Positions 1 to 5,567 of a stretch of DNA of 7,669 nucleotides are shown here, in pieces. Each line of letters begins with the position of its first letter. The stretch's first letter is position 1. Source of the DNA: RECH01 sp964431105 (lineage in GTDB: Bacteria > Cyanobacteriota > Cyanobacteriia > RECH01); contig CAYSIR010000197.1 of assembly GCA_964431105.1 (NCBI GenBank), positions 1-7,669 on the forward strand, given 5' to 3'. A program made the position numbers and the translations under genes. The notes under the pieces were generated by a model. That model saw only the letters and a list, made by a program, of their open reading frames with translations. It searched no databases and was not told the origin of the DNA.

Positions 1-5
1 CCCAA

Positions 6-72
6 GATTGGGAGAGGGATTTAGGGTGAGGGCGTAAAGGTGACATGCACCCTCGCCACGGCTCTCCCAATC
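6..72. repeat. Hairpin-forming intergenic repeat
   Basis: The ends form a perfect 11-bp inverted repeat: GATTGGGAGAG at 6-16 and CTCTCCCAATC at 62-72. Inside it, GGGTG (24-28) can pair with CACCC (48-52). The left arm, reading GGGAGAGGGATTTAGGGTGA, resembles a dispersed repeat I know from intergenic regions of filamentous cyanobacteria; that likeness is from memory. The element is non-coding and could be a MITE-like remnant or a terminator for a gene left of the window. Confidence 0.6.
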
Positions 73-100
73 ATTCTCGTGGGTAATGGTTTCCTGTCAT

Positions 101-141
101 GATTTTGAGCGGTGTAGGCGTCGCCCATACTACCCAAAATC
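101..141 (-). repeat. 41-bp dispersed palindrome, copy 1
   Basis: An imperfect palindrome with outer arms GATTTTG (101-107) and CAAAATC (135-141) and a core of GGCG/CGCC type around the centre. Read on the minus strand it matches the element at 2112-2152 at 36 of 41 positions, so the two copies are inverted relative to each other. Pairing extends one or two bases further out (ATGAT...ATCAT). The inner stem of this copy has A-C mismatches and G-U wobbles, whereas the other copy is nearly perfect. Nothing suggests it is coding. Confidence 0.7.
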
Positions 142-143
142 AT

Positions 144-378
144 AACCAATCGAGGACTACCTTCTCGTTTTATTTCGAGTGTATGGCGCAGATGCTTAAG
201 ACGTTTTTGAGGGGGTGTGAACCCGCCCTTCAAAGACATTCATCATTCTGGGCTTATCGCCCTATCTAAAATAATCTCAGCATAAGAACCCTCCCTTGTC
301 CTGGTTTCCAGTTTCAGTTCTGGCAATTTTCTTAGAGAATAGTAGAGAGTAAATTGCAGAGAACAACAATTCAAGTGC
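144..378. other. Intergenic region upstream of cysteine synthase
   Basis: No convincing gene is seen on either strand. It must hold the promoter of the cysteine synthase gene, but no clear pair of -35 and -10 boxes stands out, and no Shine-Dalgarno sequence lies just before the start at 379. Open frames on the minus strand here run through the repeats and look like chance. Confidence 0.5.
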
Positions 379-1377
379 ATGGATATTAGACATGGGTTCG
401 TCGCCACCGTCGGCAATACTCCCCTAATTCGCCTCAACAGCTTTAGCGAGGAAACAGGGTGTGACATTTTGGGTAAAGCTGAATTTCTGAACCCTGGTGG
501 ATCGGTCAAAGATCGGGCCGCTCTCTACATCATTGAAGATGCAGAAAAACAAGGACGCCTGAAACCCGGCGGCACCGTCGTTGAAGGAACGGCTGGCAAC
601 ACTGGCATTGGGCTAGCTCATATTTGCAATGCCAAAGGGTATAAATGTCTGATTGTTATCCCTGAAACGCAGTCCCAAGAAAAAATGGACACCCTGCGAG
701 TTCTCGGTGCAGAAGTGCGTCCGGTTCCGGCTGTGCCCTACCGCGACCCCAACAACTACGTGAAACTGTCGGGGCGCATTGCCGACGAGCTAGAAAATGC
801 TATCTGGGCCAATCAATTTGATAACCTAGCCAATCGCCAAGCTCATTATGAGACGACGGGGCCTGAAATTTTACGGCAAACGGACGGGGCGATCGATGCC
901 TGGGTCGCCGCTACAGGAACCGGAGGAACCTATGCCGGTGCGGCTCTCTACCTCAAAGAACAGAATCCCAATATCCGTACAGTGGTTGCCGATCCGATGG
1001 GTAGCGGTCTCTATAGCTACGTCAAAACGGGCAACATCAACCCCCAAGGGCGATCGATCACCGAAGGCATTGGCAACAGCCGCATCACCGCCAATATGGA
1101 TGGCGCACCGATTGATGATGCTGTTCAAATCGATGACACCGTCTGTCTGCGCGCTGTGTACCAACTGCTGCTAAAGGACGGATTGTTCATGGGAGGATCG
1201 GTGGGGATCAATGTTGCCGCCGCTGTGCAGGTCGCCAAACAGCTTGGCCCTGGGCATACTATCGTGACGGTGCTATGTGACAGCGGCAGCCGCTATCAGT
1301 CTCGGCTCTACAATCCTCAATGGTTAGAAGAAAAAGGATTGCCGATCGCCCAAATATTGGCAGAACTGAAGTCCTAG
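379..1377 (+). CDS. cysK: Cysteine synthase (O-acetylserine sulfhydrylase), PLP-dependent
   Basis: This 332-residue enzyme should join O-acetylserine and sulfide to give cysteine and acetate, the last step of cysteine synthesis, in the cytoplasm. Fold-type II PLP landmarks are all present: the Schiff-base lysine K44 in GGSVKDR, the substrate loop TAGNTG at 71-76, the phosphate-binding loop GTGGT at 180-184, EGIG at 229-232, the PLP-ring serine S274 in GGSVGIN, and the C-terminal DSGSRYQS signature at 301-308. Length is normal for the family. The substrate loop reads TAGNT where E. coli CysK and CysM have TSGNT; a TAGNT subgroup exists in cyanobacteria and fungi, so substrate could differ in detail. 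The start at 379 is set by an in-frame TAG about 40 nt upstream with no other good start between. No Shine-Dalgarno is visible. The gene converges on the CBS gene with 4 nt between stops and contains no exact HIP1 site. Cystathionine beta-synthase is unlikely because there is no C-terminal CBS region. Confidence 0.93.
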   Translation: MDIRHGFVATVGNTPLIRLNSFSEETGCDILGKAEFLNPGGSVKDRAALYIIEDAEKQGRLKPGGTVVEGTAGNTGIGLAHICNAKGYKCLIVIPETQSQEKMDTLRVLGAEVRPVPAVPYRDPNNYVKLSGRIADELENAIWANQFDNLANRQAHYETTGPEILRQTDGAIDAWVAATGTGGTYAGAALYLKEQNPNIRTVVADPMGSGLYSYVKTGNINPQGRSITEGIGNSRITANMDGAPIDDAVQIDDTVCLRAVYQLLLKDGLFMGGSVGINVAAAVQVAKQLGPGHTIVTVLCDSGSRYQSRLYNPQWLEEKGLPIAQILAELKS

Positions 1378-1381
1378 CGGG

Positions 1382-1837
1382 TCATGCATCGTACATACGG
1401 GCTTCTGGCGCGTCGGGATGCTCTTCACAGTACAGTTCAAAATAGGACTTGGGCTTTTCAACAAAATCGCTCTTGGTCAGAATGTCGTTAATGGAGATTG
1501 TGCCAAGTAGACTACCACTGACAACGGGTGCCTGATGAACTCCTGTTTGGGCAAACAGGCGAGCCACGTACTCTACGCCCAAGTCGGGGTTCACGACAAT
1601 GCAGGGCTTGGTCATAATTTCAAAAACGCGCACCTGCTTGGGATCTTTGCCGAAGGCGGCTACCTTATAAACAATGTCTGTTTCAGATAGGATGCCGTAG
1701 GGATCATCTTCGTGACGGCGATCCACAATGAGCGATCGCACCTTCGCATCCTTTAATTTAGCAACGGCCTCAGCAACGGTAGCAGACCCGCTGATGGTGT
1801 CCACTGCCTTGGTCATAATATCTTTGGCTTTCATCAT
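1382..1837 (-). CDS. Tandem CBS-domain protein with CP12-like C-terminal tail
   Basis: The 151-residue product is two CBS motifs, about residues 3-65 and 72-125, which normally pair into one Bateman module that binds adenine nucleotides. The pattern is clear in KAKDIMTKAV, VRSLIVD, GILSETDIV, then FEIMTKPCIVV and the closing GTISINDIL. Residues 128-151 resemble the C-terminus of CP12, the intrinsically disordered Calvin-cycle regulator of GAPDH and phosphoribulokinase: KPKSYFELYCEEHPDAPEAR, then MYDA. The first cysteine of the CP12 C-terminal pair is present (C137); the second position is alanine (A146). The central AWD_VEEL motif and N-terminal cysteine pair of CP12 are absent. Start: an ATG at 1837 lies 7 nt after GGAGG (1849-1845). 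A TTG at 1864 could add nine residues and also has a GGGAGG before it, but it would lie at or before the likely transcript start given the -10 box at 1879-1874. A role in sensing energy state and acting on GAPDH is inference. No membrane segment is seen. Confidence 0.85.
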   Translation of the reverse strand: MMKAKDIMTKAVDTISGSATVAEAVAKLKDAKVRSLIVDRRHEDDPYGILSETDIVYKVAAFGKDPKQVRVFEIMTKPCIVVNPDLGVEYVARLFAQTGVHQAPVVSGSLLGTISINDILTKSDFVEKPKSYFELYCEEHPDAPEARMYDA

Positions 1838-1844
1838 CGTCAGT

Positions 1845-1849
1845 CCTCC
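1845..1849 (-). promoter_or_regulatory. Shine-Dalgarno of the CBS gene
   Basis: GGAGG on the minus strand lies 7 nt before the ATG at 1837. It decides between that ATG and the in-frame TTG at 1864. It is one of the few good ribosome sites in the window; the other full genes have none. Confidence 0.65.
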
Positions 1850-1873
1850 GGGGATAACAAGCAAACCTCCCGG

Positions 1874-1879
1874 ATTATA
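1874..1879 (-). promoter_or_regulatory. Probable -10 box for the CBS gene
   Basis: A perfect TATAAT on the minus strand lies 36 nt before the ATG at 1837. It would start transcription near 1867 and give a leader of about 30 nt. No good -35 hexamer is seen 16-18 nt further upstream (the sequence there reads TGTCCG or similar), so an activator or alternative sigma factor may be needed, or the match may be chance. Confidence 0.45.
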
Positions 1880-1951
1880 GCGGTAGTGATTTTACTTCGG
1901 ACATTCGCATTTTGCTGCATCGCGCAAATGCCCTAACCGATCTGGCTAACA

Positions 1952-2284
1952 CTACAAATCCAGAAAGGAGCGATCAATCAATTGCCCTTCACGCATCGAA
2001 GCCCAAGTGCTGTTCCCCATTTCAGAAAGCGGCACCTTAATCCCATGCCCGTCTGGCGGCGCTCCCATTAGCAAACCGTGCTAAACCTCTGGGTAGTCCT
2101 CTATGGGTGAGGATTTTGGGTGGTGTGGGCGACGCCTAGACCACCCAAAATCTTTACGCGAAACCACTACCAAACTCTGATGTCCAGGTTTAATAGCTGC
2201 CAACAATCGCCAGGATAATAGCAGTCGCGGCGGGCTGGCAACGTTCGCGTAACGCGCAATCGGGAGACGCTTTACTCTGCCTAT
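1952..2284 (-). pseudogene. Possible eroded gene, C-terminal fragment
   Basis: On the minus strand one frame is open from 2284 down to 1952 except for a single TAG at 2083-2081. The part after the TAG gives about 42 residues with a protein-like composition, including MGAPPDGHGIKVPLSEMGNS and TWASMREGQLIDRSFLDL before its own stop. The part before the TAG, 67 codons, runs through the palindromic repeat at 2112-2152. One reading is an old gene that took up a repeat and then a nonsense mutation. An ATG at 2068 could give a 38-residue protein, but it has no ribosome site. I do not recognise the family, and chance open frame is a real alternative. Confidence 0.25.
2112..2152 (+). repeat. 41-bp dispersed palindrome, copy 2
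   Basis: GATTTTGGGTGGT (2112-2124) is the exact reverse complement of ACCACCCAAAATC (2140-2152), and GGCG/CGCC closes the stem around a single central A at 2132. Only one pair in the 20-bp arms is a true mismatch and one is a G-U wobble. It matches the minus strand of 101-141 at 36 of 41 positions. As RNA this would be a very stable hairpin. It lies within the possible eroded gene on the minus strand. Confidence 0.75.
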
Positions 2285-2320
2285 TTAAATCAAGTGGTGG
2301 AATTTCGCACAGGGCTGGGT

Positions 2321-2353
2321 GCTAACTCAATGAGCCGTTGGCTCTGTGTTAGC
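2321..2353. repeat. Two-part hairpin in the gene-poor region
   Basis: GCTAAC (2321-2326) pairs with GTTAGC (2348-2353), and within it GAGCC (2332-2336) pairs with GGCTC (2340-2344) around a GTT loop, with an internal loop between the stems. No run of T follows on either strand, so it does not look like a standard terminator. It may be a structured RNA or another repeat remnant. Confidence 0.45.
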
Positions 2354-3251
2354 CACACCGTAGAAGTACGAAGGCTCTTACCGCAATTTTACTGATGTCG
2401 TAGTGCAGAACTCAATAACTATTACCAAATCTCCCCATTTCTTAAGGAATTTGAATAGCGCTACTTTTGGAAAATACGGAGATTGGCTGGAGGAAATTGT
2501 TTACAGCGATCGCTCCCCGTCGCTACTTTGTAAAAAAATTGGCATCCTAGGAGAAATCAGGGTTTCAGGACTACACATCAAAAATTCATTTAATCTTGAT
2601 TAATGGTTTGTAATGTAAGTCCATTTGTAGGGAATACTGAACAGTAAGCATCATAAATCAGGGTGATTTCGTTTAGATTACGGAGTCAAGAACTAGGGAA
2701 TGTGCCAAATACTATAAATGGGTTTGGCATCGCTACGGCGGTGTTAGAGCGATCGCATTTACAACTAGCCCTTGTTCCCACAAGCCCCAGACTCCAAACG
2801 TTAGTAACGCCATCACAACTGTGACTTAGATTTAGCGTCGTAAAAGAATTGGTTTGTCTTTTTTGACCTCAATTAGACCGTTCTAGCCGTCAGCCACTGC
2901 GTTTTGATAGTTGTCTCTTAGAAAGTGATCCTTCTTTGACCCTTCTTAATACAAGCGCATCTGCAATCCGATGGGTGAAGACAGGTTGCAGCCATAAGGC
3001 GCAATCATTAAGTAACGGGTTAGCCCTACCCGCTGGCAAAATCAACTGCGTCAGTTCAATCAGTCGCACGCTGAATCCGGTACAGGTTGAATCGGTTCTA
3101 CGTTGGATCAAATACAAGCTAAATCAGACACAATCATTATGAAACCCACATTTGTGGCTGATACTGTAGATTTTAAGCGGCTGAAGGCGAATTCTGCGGT
3201 CATGGTCTCCCCTCCCCTTGCCGTTCGTCCTCGAATCTGCGTCTCCGACGA

Positions 3252-3320
3252 GACTTAAGCCAAGGTCATCCTATCGATTGGATCGTTGATAGATAGTTGA
3301 TTAGAGCGCTAACTTAAGTC
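3252..3320. repeat. Inverted-repeat cluster upstream of the kinase
   Basis: GACTTAAG (3252-3259) and CTTAAGTC (3313-3320) are exact reverse complements. Between them CTATC (3271-3275) and GATAG (3288-3292) form a smaller dyad. These could be binding sites or a cruciform 160-230 nt before the kinase start, but short inverted repeats also arise by chance. Confidence 0.25.
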
Positions 3321-3352
3321 CTTCTGAAGAACGCTCTCAAGCCTGAGAATGG

Positions 3353-3466
3353 ATGGAATATCAAATCGGGCGATGGCCATTTGTTGCGAATGGTCTGGTG
3401 TGTCGTTTTGCTCAACAGTTAGGGGCATCCCTTCAGTCAGTCCTCAGTTACGTGCAGTCTTTATAA
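3353..3466 (+). CDS. Possible 37-residue ORF just before the kinase
   Basis: An ATG at 3353 opens 37 codons ending with TAA at 3464-3466, 13 nt before the kinase ATG. The product begins MEYQIGRWPFVANGLVCRFA and ends SVLSYVQSL, with a mildly hydrophobic, protein-like composition. There is no Shine-Dalgarno, and an overlapping frame from 3349 is also open. It could be a leader peptide coupled to the kinase or chance; no family is recognised. Confidence 0.2.
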   Translation: MEYQIGRWPFVANGLVCRFAQQLGASLQSVLSYVQSL

Positions 3467-3479
3467 GCCGCATCTACCT

Positions 3480-5354
3480 ATGTTAGGAACTACAATTGGC
3501 GGACGCTACGAGATCACTCAACACCTGGGCGGCGGCGGCTTTGGGCAGACATTTCTGGCCAGCGATCGCCACCTTCCTGGCAAACCCAGTTGTGTGGTCA
3601 AGCAGTTAAAACCTCAAGTGGATGGGCAAGCGGCATGGCAAGCAGCGTCTCGTCTGTTTGACCGGGAAGCAGAAGTGCTGTACCAGCTTGGCAGTCACGA
3701 TCAGATTCCTCGATTATTTGCCCACTTTGAGGAACAGCGAGAATTTTATTTAGTGCAAGAATTTGTTGAAGGAAAGGTACTCAATAAAGCGCTGAAGAAA
3801 AACGCTGGCTTTCCCCAAGAAGAAGTGGTCGAGTTCTTGCAAGATGTGTTGACGACGCTGACGTTTGTGCATGATCAACAAGTCATCCATCGAGACATCA
3901 AACCATCTAATCTCATTCGCCGTAAGCAAGACAATAAGATTGTTTTGATTGATTTTGGAGCGGTAAAGCAAATTGGTGGACAGCCGCTCAGCTTTGAGGA
4001 AGAAACTACCTTTACCATTGCGGTCGGGTCATCGGGCTATATGCCAAATGAGCAACTCGCTGGGCGACCGCGCTATTGCAGCGATGTCTATTCTTTGGGC
4101 GTTGTGGGTATTCAAATGCTGACTGGGCTATCGCCTGCGAAGCTGCGGTATGATCCCCGCACAGGAGAACTGCTCTGGCGCGATCGCGTGGAGCAGTTGA
4201 GTCCTGAATTGGGGGATGTGCTGGATTTGATGGTGCGCTACGACTATCGCCAGCGGTATCAGTCGGCATCGGAAGCGCTAGAGGCGTTGCAAACCTTGGT
4301 GGCTCCTAAGCATGACACCGTTATTTTGCCAACGGTAAATTCGGCGGTTCAGGCCACTCGTTCTAATGTGCTGGGCGATCGCACACCACCGCCAGATCGC
4401 TACTCCGAAGCGCACTATGCTTGGTTTGAGCGGGCGGATGAGCTGTTTCAGCAACAGCGCTATGCGAAGGCGATCGAATGCTATGACAAGGTGATTCAAT
4501 TTACGCCCAATGACTATTTGGCTTGGTTTAAGCGCGGCATTGCCTTCGAGAATTTACACAATTATGAAGCAGCAGCTACCTCGTATCAGCGGGTGATTGA
4601 GATTCAGCCAGACGATTACCTGGCCTGGTTTAAGCGCGGTAAAGCCTTGGAAAACTTGAAACGCTATGAGGAAGCGCTGGCCGCCTACGATAAGGTGATT
4701 CACATCCAGCCGGATAATTACTGGGCGTGGCACGATCGCGGCAAGGTGCTAGAGCATTCAGACAAGTTTGATGAGGCAGTAGCGGCTTACGATCGCGCCG
4801 TTCACCTCAAACCGGACTTCCGTCCCGCTGTCGATAGCCGTAAACGGCTGCTGATGCAAATGCGGGATGTGGATCAACTGTATAATTTGCAGCATTATCA
4901 AGAGGCGATCGCGGCCTGTAGCCGCACCCTGCGCGATAATCCCTCGGATGCCAATGCCTGGCTGATGCGCGGCATGGCGATGGAAAATCTAGCGCAATAT
5001 CGCGAGGCGGCACTATCCTACAGCAAAGTGGTGCAACTTCAACCGAAGGATCACATTGCTTGGTTTAAGCTAGCTGCACTGCTCGAACAGCTTAATAAAT
5101 ACAAAGAAGCGGCGGCAGCCTATGCCAAGGTGGCGCAACTCCAGCCTGAAAATCACTGGGCGTGGCACGATCGCGGTCGGTCACTGGAAAAAATGAAGCA
5201 GTATGAAGCAGCGATCGCCGCCTATGACCATGCACTGAGGCTGAATAGTGAGTTTGATGCTGCGCGAGATGGCCGCCAGCGATCGCTCTCTCAACTGAAG
5301 CAGCAGGCGCAGCAAGCCTCAATATGCCATTCTGCGGCTCAGCAGGTAGGGTAG
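3480..5354 (+). CDS. Serine/threonine protein kinase with C-terminal TPR array
   Basis: The 624-residue product has a bacterial Hanks-type kinase domain at about 8-274. The glycine loop is LGGGGFG (16-22), the ATP lysine is K41 in VVKQL, the likely helix-C glutamate is E63, the catalytic loop is HRDIKPSNL (137-145) with D139 and N144, and the metal-binding DFG is at 158-160. GYMPNEQ (186-192) stands for the usual APE-type motif, and SDVYSLGV (201-208) follows. All catalytic residues are present, so it should be active. A linker (about 275-311) leads to eight TPR units of 34 residues, beginning near 312, 346, 380, 414, about 459-464 (a degenerate unit), 491, 525 and 559. They fall into two blocks of four that match in order. 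No membrane segment is seen, so the enzyme is probably cytoplasmic, with the TPRs binding a partner or substrate. The start is fixed by the MLGTTIGGRYEI family opening and an in-frame TAG upstream; no Shine-Dalgarno is visible. The next gene lies 209 nt downstream on the same strand and may be co-transcribed. Confidence 0.93.
   Translation: MLGTTIGGRYEITQHLGGGGFGQTFLASDRHLPGKPSCVVKQLKPQVDGQAAWQAASRLFDREAEVLYQLGSHDQIPRLFAHFEEQREFYLVQEFVEGKVLNKALKKNAGFPQEEVVEFLQDVLTTLTFVHDQQVIHRDIKPSNLIRRKQDNKIVLIDFGAVKQIGGQPLSFEEETTFTIAVGSSGYMPNEQLAGRPRYCSDVYSLGVVGIQMLTGLSPAKLRYDPRTGELLWRDRVEQLSPELGDVLDLMVRYDYRQRYQSASEALEALQTLVAPKHDTVILPTVNSAVQATRSNVLGDRTPPPDRYSEAHYAWFERADELFQQQRYAKAIECYDKVIQFTPNDYLAWFKRGIAFENLHNYEAAATSYQRVIEIQPDDYLAWFKRGKALENLKRYEEALAAYDKVIHIQPDNYWAWHDRGKVLEHSDKFDEAVAAYDRAVHLKPDFRPAVDSRKRLLMQMRDVDQLYNLQHYQEAIAACSRTLRDNPSDANAWLMRGMAMENLAQYREAALSYSKVVQLQPKDHIAWFKLAALLEQLNKYKEAAAAYAKVAQLQPENHWAWHDRGRSLEKMKQYEAAIAAYDHALRLNSEFDAARDGRQRSLSQLKQQAQQASICHSAAQQVG
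4413..5300 (+). repeat. Duplicated four-TPR block within the kinase gene
   Basis: Kinase residues 312-463 and 464-607 line up unit by unit. The fourth units, starting at 414 and 559, share WAWHDRG..LE, then AAYD.A...L, and a cap F..A.D.R.R.L.Q that lies outside the TPR consensus; about 23 of 48 residues agree. At DNA level 21 bases are identical between 4721-4741 and 5156-5176. The first unit of the second block has lost the start of its helix A. This points to an internal duplication followed by drift. Confidence 0.65.
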
Positions 5355-5567
5355 ACAGTTGGAAAAGGGGGAAGGCAAGCGGCTGGGGGCTTGGCAATTT
5401 TAAGCGATTGTCTCATCGCCGTCGTGATGCAGCTTTGGACAGGGTTGGGTACTTTAGGAACATTGTTTGGCATCGGGAGCATCCCTCGGTTTATCCTTTG
5501 CGGAAATGAGCCGCGATCGCCCTTTTGTCCTGAGTTGTTGCTAATCTACCCAGTATTTTCACCATGA
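5355..5567 (+). other. Open hydrophobic frame between the kinase and the TPR gene
   Basis: After the kinase TAG (5352-5354) the same frame stays open for 70 codons and stops at TGA 5565-5567, overlapping the ATG of the next gene as ATGA. It encodes a hydrophobic stretch, LAILSDCLIAVVMQLWTGLG followed by TLGTLFGIGSIPRFIL, which could span a membrane. Possible separate starts are a TTG at 5391 (58 residues) or an ATG at 5427 (46 residues); neither has a clear ribosome site. It may be a small membrane protein coupled to the next gene, a former kinase C-terminus cut off by a nonsense mutation, or chance. The gap has no recognised terminator and one HIP1 site at 5513. Confidence 0.3.

Larger units (their letters stand above)
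1880..3479. other. 1.6-kb gene-poor region
   Basis: No gene I recognise lies here. Frames are broken every 40-75 codons on both strands. The longest plus-strand frames, 2403-2603 (66 codons, GTG start) and 2936-3142 (68 codons), lack ribosome sites and resemble no family I know. The stretch holds a repeat copy, a possible eroded gene, hairpins, two HIP1 sites (2506, 2749) and a possible small ORF just before the kinase, each listed separately. Its right end must contain the kinase promoter; TATAAG at 3462 is the nearest -10-like sequence but has no clear -35. Confidence 0.6.

Noticed and set aside
21..239. 72-codon minus-strand frame
   Set aside because: It runs through both hairpin repeats and has no ribosome site or recognisable domain.
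2214..2393. About 57-codon plus-strand frame reading RETLYSAYLNQVVEFRTGLG
   Set aside because: Looks protein-like but has no start codon and opposes the possible relic on the minus strand; chance cannot be excluded.
2403..2603. 66-codon plus-strand frame with GTG start
   Set aside because: No Shine-Dalgarno, no family resemblance, and a length easily reached by chance in 1.6 kb of six frames.
2590..2603. Short dyad TTAATCTTGATTAA
   Set aside because: The 2-nt centre cannot form a hairpin and there is no adjacent gene for it to regulate.
2890..3142. Overlapping frames of 68-75 codons on both strands
   Set aside because: Both strands are open over the same stretch, neither has a ribosome site, and neither product resembles a known family.
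4012..4269. Minus-strand frames inside the kinase gene
   Set aside because: Shadow frames of a strongly supported coding gene.
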